Shown in pieces: positions 31,001 to 46,000 of a DNA stretch of 64,000 bases (its first letter is position 1; every line of letters starts with the position of its first letter). Position numbers and translations under genes: made by a program. Below the pieces are notes generated by a model. That model saw nothing but the letters and a program-made list of their open reading frames with translations. It was not told the DNA's origin and made no database searches. The DNA is from Chondrosia reniformis (taxonomy: Eukaryota; Porifera; Demospongiae; Chondrillida; Chondrillidae): positions 4,726,501-4,790,500 of the forward strand of contig OX359189.1 in the NCBI GenBank assembly GCA_947172415.1, in the 5' to 3' direction.

Positions 31001-34000
31001 ATAGGAGTGAAATTCTGAAATAGGCTGAAAATCACCGAAATAAGACATTATAGAGTTAAATATAGAACAGTCACGTTATAAACTGGCCTTGAAGGCAAGC
31101 GACCGTGTTCTGCTGGCAAATGAACTTTGAAATATCGCATTTGCATTTTATTTTTCTTCTTTCTTAAGCGAAGCTCCTCTAAATTTTCCGTGCTGTATTC
31201 TTTTGTAGGAGTGAGAGCGATGATGTTATCATTGAGCATTACGATTTTCATGGCCCCAGAGTCAAGGCTTCAATAAATTCGCCATTTTAATAACGTTATA
31301 TTCTGTCGAAGATTGCAAAACAAATAAACGGTATTAAAATTAAAAATAAAATCTAATTCCTAGCTCATGCTCCATAGAAATACAGAAACTAGAAATATTA
31401 AAAGTTTTCTACAAAATAAGGAAGATGTAGGGATGGCGCAAAAAGTACAGAAACAAGAAAGGATGTTACATAGTGAAGCATTAGCTGTGTATGAACCATA
31501 CAATCAAGGGTAATGCAACATATCCCTACATCTGGCAGCAATTTGCATGGTGAGCTTCTCACTAGAAAATGTATGGTATCTACTCTATTTCTTCCCATGT
31601 ACATAGATATAAACCACCATACTGAAGGTAGTTTTTGTCATTCCATGTAAACTTATGTTTTATTCCTTCGAGCCACTTTACAGATTACACATGTGTAACA
31701 AAATTGTTACCTTTATGTCCTACTTCCCTATATATACATATTTGCAGCCTTTATGCTTACTGATAATTACACTGCAGGTCATTGTGTGGAGTATATATGT
31801 TAGAGGGACTGCAGCTTCATCTACCCCAGTTCCTATGCCAATGTAGCCAAATGAAGGGATATGTTGTAATACCCTTGCTTGTATGATTCATGCACAGCTA
31901 ATGCTTCACTGTGTAACATCCTTTCTTGTTTCTGTACTTTTTGCGCCATCCCTTAAGTGGTATATTGAATTGGGTATTAAGAGTTAGCTTATAGAGTCAA
32001 TCCAAAAAATAATACTGTATGGCGATTTCAGATGATAGAAACTTCTTCTAACTGGGCCAAACTTACCTTTGAGATAAATCATCTCAAAGATAGTGATTTC
32101 AGTTGGGTTGGTTATAGGGGGTTATGCCAAGATACTAAATTCATATTGAAAAACAATGGTGAATTCAGTGACATAGTAAAAGCAGTGATGGAATGAGCAA
32201 AGTGCACTGTACAAGAACACCCAACCTGTACTCATTCGATTGAGGGATGACACTTTGTTAGTTGTTGACTGAAGAGGATCAGTTGGAGAACCAGGCCTTC
32301 TTTCTACCAATCGAGTTTTTGGGAGTAATGTTCCAGCAATCCTTGCACTGTTCTCAGAGAGAATACCACTTAACATATTTGCTGGAATATCAAGGACACT
32401 GGAGGAGTTAAATACAGGGTACAATAGCAAGGATGGGCACACATCATTCTCAGAGTATTTATTACCTAAGTCGACTTGGACATTTTTCATCACTATTTGA
32501 TGGAAAGAGTTCTTGATGATTGGAAATTAAGATCACAACAAAGTTGGTTAAAATAGAAGCACATTCCATCATCATTTGTGGGTCTTCACTCTACAGGTAG
32601 ATGTAAAATGAAGAATAGCTAAACTTGTAAAAACAACGGTAAGTTTGATCTTTACTTACTGATGGTCTGAGAAGGTTTGGACCAAATACCAGCCCTAAGT
32701 TGTTTGTCGTCATCTTATTAAAAGCACTTTCCAGTTGTACATCATTGAGAAACCTCCTAAAACAATATGTAATGAACTAAGATAACAAAATTACACAATT
32801 GAGAGTATCGTGTATTCAAGCATTCAGTTCAAATTTGTTTAATAATTTAGGTTTCCTATAGGTTTCCTATGCTTGTACCTATATGTGCATGCTTCTCAGT
32901 CTGTAACTATTGCCATGAAAATTAGGAGACATCAAGATCTAAAGCTAGCCTTCTGTTTTGAAGCCCAATCATTTTAAAACAAAACTTTTGTGTACATTAA
33001 ATAAATATGAATGCCATGTGACTTGTAGCTATTGGTGAACCTTGCTGTATTACATATAGCTGCTGTTGTAAGTCTTTAGTGGGTTACTGCCATTGTATTT
33101 TTTGTTAGTGTAATTATTTGTAAGAGGCAAGTTCATTGTTTCATGTGCTTATTACATTTGTATCTGGAGTGAGATCAGAGTTGAAGTTTCGTATTTACAA
33201 GGGTGGATATTCCTCTCTATTAAGGAATTCTAACATAGCTGGAAACACTTTAAACTAAGCAGCTCACCATATATTCATGACTATACCAAGTGGAAAAATT
33301 GCTTGATTGTTATTTTGAATTGGCAGAAAATGAGAAGGCAAGTCTGAAAACCCTTGAAAGTCTAGAAGGGGAGGTGCAGTGAAAGTACACTAGCTATGGT
33401 AAAGTATTTCATCAAGCTTTTTGGTTGGGTTGCTGCCCCTGCTAGTAGGTAGCTTTCGTTGAAAGCCAGGCCGACTACATTCCAACTGATGGTAGCAGAT
33501 GCGAATGAGGCAGAATATGCTCCCCAGTTCAGCAGAGAAATGCCTAATAAAGACGTTTGCACAGTTCCACCTTTATGAAAATTGCTAACAACAAGGAAGA
33601 CAAGCTACATAAACTTGAGCTAAGATTACAAAAGGTATCAGAGCAATTGGAGATGGAGATGCTGAGTTCAAAAGATTCAGCAATGAGGACATAGGAGAGT
33701 TTTAGAACTGAAAAACAATCCTTTTTGAAATGTACGTATATTAGGGGGTAATTCATTTAGCACAAAGTACGTAGATCGGCAAAAAAAGGTGTTTTAGAGG
33801 AATTAAACGCTTTACACGATCAGTATTGAAAGTTAGAGAAATATTCGTTGGCTTCACTAATGGTCCACAGTTATCGAAATACCTTCTATATGCTTCACTG
33901 TTGTAGATATTTTCAACTGCATTTCCCATCAGTTTGTGTTTGTATTATTATTTTCCTTACAAACAATTTCTGATTCCATCAGGTTTGAAGCTGTTCAGTT

Positions 34001-37000
34001 AATGGCATCATAGGAAATATGGACTATCTGTCGATTTTGCACCACAACCGGTATAAATATCTTTCATAAACACCTAGTATAATATATAGAAAGCTTTATA
34101 TATATATTTTGATCAGGATCACTACTTTTGCGGATATAGATTTTTGTTACTGGCAGTGTAACTCGCAGTATTCAGCAAAAAAGAATAAATGAATGTTGAG
34201 TGAATGTTCTTGTCTGGCTACTCTAAATCCTTCTCCACTTCTTGCATGAATATGTAAATGCTGTTACAAATACAATGCAGGTAGGCTGCATACATGTGAG
34301 AGTAATTGCAAAGTCTCCAAGGGCTCTCATTGTCAATCAGTGCTTAACAAAGAATAACAGGATAATTAATAGAAATTCCTACTTCATAGGAATATCACTG
34401 CTGGCATTCTTAAAACTTTCTTTGGTGATATCTTCTCCTCGATCGATTTCTTCCATTTATTTTCTTCATATCGGTCGATAATAGTCAAACTATATTGTAA
34501 CCAAAACACTTTGCTGAGTTTAAATCGATTGGTATGCACATATAAAATATCAACATTATGTCTAGTTCACTTGAGTACTACCTTGTGCAACGGGAGAATG
34601 GTACATCATAGGCATAGCACACGGTCCGGCTGGTCTGGCCATGGCCGGACCAATATTATCCTCAACACAGATATTTTAAATTGAAATCTACCCATTTTAA
34701 CAGCCTTTCAGACTTGGGGGGGTGAGGGGGGAGGGAAGCTCTAACCAAGGTTAGTACCCAACCTAATGTTCTCTTCAGTGCGATTGAAGCTTTGCTAGGG
34801 AATAGGCTGGCAGATACTGAAATCCTCATCCGCCTTCGCATGTCGCCAGCCATTTTCTTGAAGTGATGATGCTTTCTGATGCTGTTTAACATAGCGGTTA
34901 ACAATCGTAGTAAACTCTGATGGGGTTAGAGTCTGGGAACGAGTAATATCATACCCAGATCCACTTGCGCCCCATGCAATAGGTCGGGCGCTCGGTACGA
35001 GATTATTCGATTTGATTCGATTTGTCCTCGGTCGTCCTGAGCAATGGCTTCATCTTCTTCAACTGCTACAGTATGGAAGCCAATCAACCATCAGATTTTA
35101 ACTTTCCATCAAGAAGCTTCGGGGCAAAGGAAGTGAAGCGATCGTTTCAACCATCTTGGTTTCAAAAGTGGTCCTGGCTCAACTACAGAGAAGCGCCAGA
35201 TTCAGTTATCTGCCTCTACTGCTCATATGCAGTTGAAAACAAGTTACTTGCTGGTGCTCTTTACAAGAAACGAGAGAATGCCTACTTTACCACGGGATTC
35301 ACAAATTGGACAGATGCCACAACATCGTTTAAGGCCCATGAGCAGGGCCAGTATCATATTGATGCTGTAAAGGTCATGGCAACACCAAGAATGGATATTG
35401 CAGAGATGTTGTCTCGTGGGCACAGTCAAAAGAAGAAGGTGAATGGGAACATATTACTGATAATTTTCCAGATTATACAGTTTTAGGTAGGCAGGGTCTG
35501 ACTTTATGAGGGCATATTAGTGAAGAGAGCAATTTTCAGATCAATGAATGGCTTTCCAAGAAAGCTGACAATTACTCCAGCCCTGAGATTCAAAATGAAA
35601 TTTTGATGCTGATGTTACACATGGTGTTGAGGGATATTGCTACATGTATTCACCATGCCAAGTATTTCACAATAATGTCTGACGAGTGTGTTGATCTTAC
35701 TAATAACAAGCAGCTAGTAATTTGCTTCCGGTACATTGATGAAACTTTGGCTGTGCATGAGGTACACGCGTGACGATATCAAATCAGACACAATTGTCTA
35801 AGCCTTAGAAGATGTGATGTTAAGGTTTGATCTCAAGCTGTCAAACTGCAGAGGTCAGTACTATGATGGAGGTAGTAACATGGCAGGTAGTAAAAGCGGA
35901 GTAAAGACACAGTTATTGGCAAAGGAACCACGTGTGTTATACATGCATTGCTATGGTCATGCTTTGAATTTGAGTATTTGTGATGCAATGAAGCTGATAC
36001 CACTTTTGAGGTCAACTATGGACACAGTGCATGAAATAAGCAAGTTGCTACAGTATTCTCCTAATCATTCACATTTGTTTAACCATCTTAAAGAGGAAAT
36101 ACTGTGGGATTTAGAGTTCTTTGTCCAACTCGGTGAACAGTACGCCATGAAACTATCAGCAGTATAGTGAGCAACTATGAAGCTTTTCTTGTATTTGGGA
36201 AGAAATCTCGAGGGTCGCATTGACTCAGAAACGAGAGCCCGTGCGCATGGTGTGAACAGCCAGATGAGAACATTCCAATTTTCCCGCGGTCAGGACGACA
36301 TTTGGACAATATGCAGTTACATATCGAGGTACATCCCTGTGGCGGTCTCTACCTGGCTCACTACGTGATTCTGGATCCCTAAAGAATTTCTCAAGAACTG
36401 CACACTATTATTTTGACTCACTCACATGATCCTTTCCTTTTATATTTATCTGCATAACTCTTACTTATTTGAATATCAAAACTGCTTTGTTTTTGTCTTT
36501 TTGTTTTACTGTATTATACAGTGTGCCTAGAATAGTAGCCACTGGCTAAAGGCTTTCCCTGTTTAAATAAGCTTACCAAACCAAACCAAACCAATATAAA
36601 GGAACAACTGAATCAAGTGAATCTACCCTATTAAAATATCTATATTTGACATGGAGGGTTTGATTTATACTAAAACAGAAGTAACAACCTCTTAGGGTAC
36701 TCAAGAAATTATCTTTCCAGGTCATAGAAATGTGAGGAGAATTAGGTAGAACAGGTATGGCAAAGCATAGGGTGAGGACCGCTGGCCCCTCTATTCTACA
36801 GTCGCCAAGGCAAATACCAGCTATCCAAAATGAAGTAGAGAACACACCATAACAAGAGGTCATCAGACCAAGCCAGCCAGTCAGCCAAGAATTTAATGCT
36901 ATGCCATTGGTCCTCACCAATGTTCCAGCCACATTTTAGTATCTAATGGAGTACATCCAGGAGTGTTTAGCTTATGTTGATGACATTATTACCTTGGTAC

Positions 37001-40000
37001 GCATGGTTGCATATAGAGGTTATGTGGCTGCCTCCGTCCGTCTGTCTGTCCAACAGTCTCACAGTCAGCCAGCCAGTTTAATCAGCACCAGGCTCACTAC
37101 TCAGGCTACATACTCTCCTAAGAGGGTATTGCTCTGGATACAAGGAATACTAGACTATACCATACCTTTCCCTTACCCTCATACACAACTGAACGTAAGC
37201 AAGGTTTAGGATTAGTGAATTACTCCCACAGATTTAATCGTTAAGGATTTATCACAAGTGGCAGAATTGCTTCATCAATTACTATGCTAAGCGAAACAGC
37301 TGAAGGGGTTCCTGCATGCAACGTCCCGTAAAGAGCCACTGTGTCGGTTAGAGCATGCTCTGACTAGATGATTTATTCTGGCTTAAAAGTAATTGTGAAG
37401 TAACAAAATTGGCAAGTTAATAGACTCGGGACTTAATATATTAGAGAGTACTGCTGCAAACTCTGATATGGCATTTTGAAGCCAGCTCAATTCTGCTGTG
37501 GGATTGCTATAGAGATTGGCTAACTAGTACACCTAATGAGACATCAATGGTAAGGGTAACACCAACACAACAGCCAAAAGCATAGTTACAGAGCATACAT
37601 ATTTATTCGGTGGTACATTATGCACTGCCTTCTCTAAGATCAATTTGGTGGAACATTGAGACCATAACATATCAGAGGTGTGGTATAAGTACAGTATAAT
37701 ACCTTATATAAACAGTAAAATTGATTCTTTACACTTACACCAGGTACTTGAGTAAATTATAGTTTGAAGATGCCAGTTTATGCAGGAGTCTATAAAACTC
37801 CTTCAGAGATTCTGCTGGTTGGGCTTGATAGGCTATAAAAATAAGACAATATTGCACTTCAAAAAATGCTTATTCATCATGTATATAAATATTATATGGC
37901 AAGGCGTATATACAAAAATATGGCAACACATAATTACAATATCATATATATAAGTATGTATAAACAAACATAATTAAGCTTATACCAATAGTGTAACTAT
38001 GAAGTAATTCTCAGAGCTTACAAGAAAACATTACATATACATTTATGCACTTGAAATGATAGGGGTTGCTTGTTGCATACAGTGAGAATAGTACTGGTTT
38101 AATAAGCCACAGCAGTACAATTTTTAAAGCAATTAAATGTTTCGACCAGGAAGGTCTTCATCGGCAATAGCTTCAGTACAAAAGGTTCAATTGTTAAAAC
38201 ATTTCACAGTTCATGAAGCAATGGGAGCTAGGCTCTCAAAACAGGTTATGGTCAAAAGCCAAAATCAATTCTCTTTCCATCCACATGCACTAATGGAGTG
38301 CAAAGTTGCAACTCAATATTTGTATGGATGAGGACACTCCATCATGTGATCCAAAAGGATGATAGGAGTCACAAAGCTTTGAAGAGATATAGAGATCTTT
38401 GGGTGAGATGTCTATCACCTACAATCTTAGTTATGGTTTGATCAGAGGAATATCTAACACAATATGAAGAAGCAGACGCAAAAACTTTTTATTCCGCATG
38501 TGAAAGGCCTCAGTGAAATGATCTGCAGAACATACCAGAAGATGAATTTTGAAACCATCTTCACAAAGCAGAGATCACTGAGGAGTATCCTCTCTAGGTC
38601 CTAACAACCACAGCCTACCATGGATATAAAATGTGTCGTTTACCAGATCCCTTGTTCTAGATGTCCTTCAGTACACACTTGAGAAACAGGAAAAACTCTG
38701 AAAGTCAGGATGGCAGTGAACAAACACACTGTCAGGATGAGGGAAGTGAACTATGGTCTGGCGGTTCACTGCCTGAAAACTGGCCATACAATTGAGTGGA
38801 GTCAATCCAGAGTGGTGGAGAGTGAGAAGAACTGGTACAGAAGAAGAATCAAGAAACCCTTAAAGATCCTAGAGTGTCAGGTTAGAATCAACCTAGATCA
38901 AGGCAATATATATAAAAGTGGTTGAAAACCCTTTTTAAGAGTACTTACTTTTCTTCTCCTTCCTCCAGAAATCATGTAATGAATGATGTCATTGATGAGG
39001 TAATCGAAAATTAACCTTATTATACTGTATATATTATAAGTATCTAGCCCAATAAATTTCACAATGGATATTGAGACATTGAGATCATCACCCTTATCCA
39101 TATTGACAATAACATAAGATTGAAAGCTAGATTATTAATCATATTTTCACAACTACTAAACTCTGTAGATCCTATATGTTACCAATTTACTGAGATTATT
39201 ATTCAGTACTTAAGCATTAAAATCTTACTGAAATATAATTTTACCCTATCAAAAATCATTTTGAAAACCTTTCATGAAAACAGAAGTCAAGGGAGATATA
39301 TACGTACATATGAACAGTACATGCTACGTGGCAGAGGAAACCTCAGCTAGTGTAAAATATAAGTGCCGAATGGGTGTTTTGGTAGGCAGCTAATCCATTA
39401 CATGCAATGCATAATGATGAACAGGCACTGTCTATGGTCGCAACAAGCCAGGGAGAATACTTACATTTAGTTGCTTTTGAGAATGCATCGTAGCAAGAAT
39501 ACTCAATAAGAGGTTCTGGCAGCTCTCTAAAGTAAAGTTTTAGCAATGATGCAACTGTATGCACATCCTCGGTGTCAGAAAAATCAAACTGGACACCTAA
39601 CCAAAAAAGGTGAGAAAAGATAAAGTTAATAAAACAAATTAACCATATTTCCGAAAAAAAAAAGCCAAATTAATTTGATGTCTTGCACCATGCTTCATAA
39701 ATTTAACACTGGTGTGCAGGTACATACCTTGATTAAATAACTCCCTCAGTTCAGTTATTCTAGTTTGTTGCCCCGGAAGCCTGAATATACCAATCTCTTT
39801 GATACCTATGTACATAATAGAGAATCATATAAGCCCATGTAAATTTTCATTAAAAGTATGGATAAACACAGATTACAAAAAGCTATGTGAAGGTGGGATC
39901 TGGGATTAACTTAGTAAATAATGTAGAAGTCACAAAAAATGCTAAGTAGGGATGGCTATTGGCTGCTGTTTATTAGGATACTAGGTTCATTGTATGATTG

Positions 40001-43000
40001 CTCTCTTGTTAATTGATTACATTTAGCTACAAGAGCCATCTTTACCACTTTTCACATTTAAGTGATTTAATCTACCTTTGTACCAATTTCTGGCAAACAT
40101 ATATACATATATTTATATAGTGGCACTCAAAAAAACTTTCCACACTGATAAAATAGCGACACAGTGTGAAATTACATTTTCTAATCGACCTGGAATTTAT
40201 ATAAATCACACATCAGAAACAAATAAAAACTAGCAATATAATAGAGAACACTCTAAAGAAATTTGTAGCTATATCTAGTGCATGCACCTTCCGATCTAAT
40301 AACCGAATCTATTCTTTTGGGCATTAAATTCAATAACTTCATTAAATAGTATTTCAAAATAGATGTCCATGATTATTGCAGGTAATGGTACAAGCTGTCC
40401 AACTGAACCCGGAAATGAAAAGATTCAACCCTGTTCGAAAGTAGGGTTGACCAAGGTTCTTATGGTTACAGTGATTTGTAAAAGTGCATTAAGATGACAG
40501 ACATAGGATGTATTTGGAGAAACGACAAAATCACAACCCTGCTATCAATTTAGCGGCAGGACCTTATTTGGCAACAACTTGTTGGAGTCATTAGGAGTAA
40601 CATTCCATTCAGAACAATCATTGTTGAGGTGGGAAGGCTGGGATACGATTGTGACTATACAAGCAGTGTTACGGGAGATTAAGGGGTTAAAGAAGAAGAG
40701 ATAACTGATAAGCTCAAGTGGGGTGGGGACAGAATCAGATGATAACCTTAGCAAACACGATGTCACACTGGTACATCTGGTGGATTAGCTAACTTTGAGC
40801 AATCTAGTCCATTAGGTGGATCAGCTAACTCAGAGTAGCTTGGATGTTCAGAAACTATGTTCCATCAACAAAGTCCTCAAAGAAGAGAAAACTGACTAAG
40901 TTAGACCGTGTAGAGAAGTCTACCAAAATCATATATAAATATATAAATATGGTGACCAAATTTGTAATCACGGAGCTGTACGTTGCTCCTACTAATCCTC
41001 ACTATTTCAAGCTAATCTCCCAGAGGAGGTTACAAATTGGATAATCTAAACTGTTCCAGCTTCTTGGAGAGCAATCTGCATTGTAAAAGAGCATCTTTGA
41101 TGGTTATTCTACTATGGATGAAATATTCACACCTTAAACCGAAATTGTGTTCACAACTGCTTGGTTTCACTTGGCAGTATTGGATCATCATCCTAGTGGG
41201 TGATGTAGAGTCTAATGCTGGAGCTGCAAAGTACCTTTGTACGACATGCAGCAAACAGCAAAGGGAAATCAGCGGGGCCTACTGTGTCACTTCTGTGAGC
41301 AATGGATGCACGCTTCTTTCTAAATAGGAACGTCTTAGTCCAGCTGGGGATGATATATGGTTTTGCATGATCCTCAGAGCTCAATACAATCGCAGATCAT
41401 GGTTCCTCAATCAGGCATGGCAAAATGTTACTGGAAACGGTAGGTCACCCTTGGTTAGCCACCTCAATATAAGGAGCTTGGTAACCTAGTCTGACGAACT
41501 GCAGCACTTGATTAAGGATTTGTGTAGCTGTCCTGCAGTTCTTGGCTTAAGTGAAACTTCGCTCAACGACATAATGGGTTATCCATTAAAGGCTTTAAAG
41601 TATACAGAAAAGACAAGCCTGAAGGGGAGGAGGTGTGTTACTCCATGTCACAGACAGCATCAAAAGTCATAGAAGATCTGTGGTTTAGTGACTATCTAAC
41701 AGGGAGGACGCAGAGGGCTTGTGTTGTTAGTGCAAATTCAGATTAGGCACATATCACAAGGGGGGTACCCCAGGGATCAATCTTAGGTCCCTTACTTTTT
41801 ATCATCTACTTCAATAACTTACCTTTGACAATGCAGGGATCTAAGATAAAGCAATATGGAAATAACATTAACCAGTATAGCAGATGGTCAAAAGTCATTG
41901 GAGACCGTGATAGAAGATAACATGCAGAGCATCTCTCGTTGGGTGAAAGAAAGAAACCTGAAGATGAATGTTGAGAAAACACAGCTGCTATTGTTGGGAA
42001 GATGTAAGAGACGATCGGCAATGGCGGATGTTGAAGTGTAGTTTGATGGCAACATGATACCTTGGAGTCAAAATGTGAAGTGCCTAGGAGCCCAATTAGA
42101 TGATTGTGTGACTTGGAAAAAGCATATTGACTCTGTGAGGAAGAAATGCTTCTATGTACTGGCTAAAATCAGGAGTCTGCAGATTGTACTACCATCTTCA
42201 ATCAAGATCAAGCTGTACAATGCGTTAGTCCTGCTCCACTTTAATTATTGCTCAGTGGTATGGCAGGAATGTGCCAAGAATCCACAACAGCATGTGGAAC
42301 AGATTCTGAACTAAGGGATGCACATAATCCACTCAAAACCACCAAGGACACACAGTGCAGACCAGCAATTTTAGCTAATGGGTCGTTCCTGTTTAAATAT
42401 CATTAATTAATCTATTAATCTATCTACCTATTATGGTAGAAGCATTTTCGACTGAGGAAATGCTTGCCCTGCTTTATTTGATACCAGCCAAGGAATACTA
42501 CCTAGTTCATCTACAGGTTGGTCTTCTATACCAGAGCAATCACCAATGAATGCTATCCTGCTTGGTCCATCTACATCCTCCTAGCAAGATAGGTCTGGTC
42601 CTTCTTCATATAAAACATCAAAGACCTGTTACTAAATGTGTTGTACATTTACATATATTGAAAATGGCATTGCATGAAATAAAGACACAAATGCTAAAAT
42701 TGTTACACGATTATAAAATTTAAATATTTTAACTGACAGGTGAAGTTCTGCTTAATTAAAATTGTGAATTTTTAATAAAAACGTTAAGTGTCATTAACAG
42801 AGCATATACATATGTAATGAACTGTAAATCCTATTCTTTAACTTTCTCCAAGCCTTGTAGTATCTGCTATGTTTCATACCTCATCTCTAACTATCATGAT
42901 GTACCCGAACATAGAAGTGATGTGTATGCTTAAATTTCAGCATGCTACTTCTGTAAGGTTAGCCTTACTAACAGGTCATTTTGTAACTTTTTCCAAAAGT

Positions 43001-46000
43001 GTTATTCACTGTTGCAAGCTCTGCCATCCTCAATTTTAAATATTTCTATTTAACTTGTAATGAAATACAAAGCCTGAGGATCAAATATAATGAAGTTCCA
43101 ATTTAGCTGTATGTAATGATAAAAATTCCATTGAGAGACTTTGGATAAGTCAGTTTTTGTCTGAATTTTTAATGCAATTAGTGATTTTGAAAGCAGAAAA
43201 CAATTCATTTGTAAATTTTGTGGGTGCTGGTTAGGAAAACATTGATATTGTGGATTTGTGCCATTCCTTTTTAGAACGTAATGTCATTACCTCCAAGATA
43301 ATAGTAAAAACAAAGTGCATACCGATGGTACAAAGGAAGAAACCCCACAAAGGCAAAAATGGACGAACACCCACTCTAATTATGTATATGCATTGCACTT
43401 ATCATAACAAACTACTAACTAGAGCTATGCGCTTACCATGCTTTCTAATAAATTGTGTACACTTGTGCACCATGAGTGGAATATATCTTCCCCCAAGCCT
43501 TGTCTCAATTGCCATAGTATCTGCTATGTTTCTTCCAAACATACCTCCACCATATGGCTAAAGAAAGTATGCATACAATATATATACCATACAAGTAGTA
43601 AAAACAAAATACTCCATATAAACAAACTATAGCTTATAGTCAATTGTCTCTCCAAATACTCCTTTACTCTTTTACTTATCACTCCTTTACATACCTCATA
43701 TAAAATACAATTAATAGCATCGATCCAGCTGTCCATGTCTTTTTCAGAATCAGCAAACATGAGGAAGGTGTCGTGTGTTGCGGACACAGACATATGCTCA
43801 TGGCAGGCTACATAAAATAGACGCCTTATATACGTATTACACGTACGTATTTATAAACATGAATAATCAATTTCATCCAGCATTACAAAGAAAACGTTTT
43901 AAAGAAATTGTTACTACTAATGTAGTATTACTGTAATAAGGAAACTGAGCTTGGTAAGTAGATAATCTTCCAATATTTATGGCATCCTTTTTTTTGAAAT
44001 ACAAATAATACTTGGAGAACCTACTAAGAGTGAGATATTGCTGGATGCTTTTGGTTTTACTTATTTTATTGATTTAAAAGTATGGCCAAACCTTGATTAT
44101 CCGGTTGTCAAATTTACGGGCACCTCCGTCTACAGGGTATTTGTATACTGCATGAGCGGCCATTTTATCATGTGAATTGCCATAGTTTTTGAGTGTAAGA
44201 TTTAATTTTTAATTTTCAGTATAACAGAAGATCCTGATGTCATCATATTCAAAGTAGTGTGGAAGAAAATGCAAAAGTTTTAAATATGTAGTCCAACTAT
44301 GCATATACGTATATAGTACATGTAAGTGTGTTACATTCAGTATTGTTTCTGATGGGCAAATTCAGAGTTACGGGCACACTTTGATCCTACATGCCCAGAT
44401 AAGAGGTTTTACTGTACTAATTTCCAGACTAAATTTATGTTTAATGTCATCTATTTGTGTGGTCAGCAATTATGGCATCACATATAATACTTTCGGAGCA
44501 GCTTTAGATGCTTTTATCTCATTAAAGAAAAATTGAATTATATTAAATGAATTTTGTAGCAAGGAATCTACCTAATTCAAATGGCAAATCCTCAGGTTTG
44601 GTACAAGCTTTGATCACAAATAAGGAAGACCACAGAACGAAATTCACTTGATCACTTGAATAGGTTACTTATTTAATTTGAAATGCCCAAATAGAGACAT
44701 TTATGTATTCATATTACGTAATTTTAAGCAATTGTACACATGCGAACTATAAATCAATTAATTAATTCTGGACTCAGGTCCCATCTCACTTATTACTTTT
44801 ATGGGTCTGTACAAAAATCTTCAAATGAGGAGAGGCAAATTAATGAAAGCAAAATATTTGAAAAGATGACTAAGGTTATTTGACTCTAAATTTACCCTGC
44901 CTACTCAGTTATTTGTTAATGTGCCACTGAAGCGAATTCATATTTAAGTCAAACTGCCTATTCCTTTGGTGGGAAAAAATGGACAGGAAGCTTGACTAAG
45001 GAAGGTTTCACTACTTTGATATGAAATAAAAAAATTCACTTCAATGGCACTTTAAGCATAATGCAATTGTGTGGAAACTCAACCTTAATGGTGACCAACA
45101 CCTTGCTTTTGATCTGATATTAAAATCTTTATCTTTAACAATGGCTTTACATAGCTGTTAAAGCATATTACTCTTAGCAAGGACAGATCCCACTAGAATA
45201 CATCTCACACATATAACCAGTACGTTTATAACACATACATAACTCTTAACAAGTAAACACATAGCTGTATAGGCAACTTACATGTAATTTCAAACTTGAA
45301 ACATCCAGGCTGTTTTGGGTCTTCTCCATGCCTCAGTACCTTATTGTTTGGCAGTGTAACCGTTCCTAGTGGCTTAGTGTCCTATTTATAGCAGAAATAA
45401 AATTTTCTCTAGTAACAGTACACCTATGTAAGCACAAAAACAAATAGTCGAAAGATAAACCTTCTAAAAGATAAGTTTGACACAGTTAGAAGAAAGCATT
45501 ATCTACTTTAACAAGGTGCGTGGAACAGAAATATGACCAATTGATGGACATACAAATTTATTTGAAAGTGTCCTTAAACTGATTATGGGTAATATACATA
45601 TTACTACAAGCCTGAGAAGAAAGAAAAGAGAGGTAAGTTAACCTAAGGATGCTAAAGCTGTTGTCTTTTGGTGATTTGCTGATTTCATCTATCTCTGGAT
45701 GACTGAGAGGTAATTATTGGTATACATTTAATGTCACTTGGTTTGCCAGTCAAAGAGTTTCAGTGATTGTTGACGTTTAATTGCTGCCAAGCTGAAAGGT
45801 GAGGCATTAATCATGTCATGTTGTCATCCCCTATATATATGTAGAAACATATCTGTCAGTCAATTCGGGATACCTCAATTATACAATTGCCACCGCCCTT
45901 CCATGGCCTGAAGGATAATCAGCAGCTATTCCTTTCGGCAGCCAATGCCTCCAATCTGCTTAATATACTGCCTCCTTTCTGTACTCTGTGTGCAGTTTGC

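Noticed and set aside
34610-34650. GGTCCGGC...GGCCGGACC palindrome
   Set aside because: Short stem with mismatched loop and no matching copy noticed; too little to call an element.
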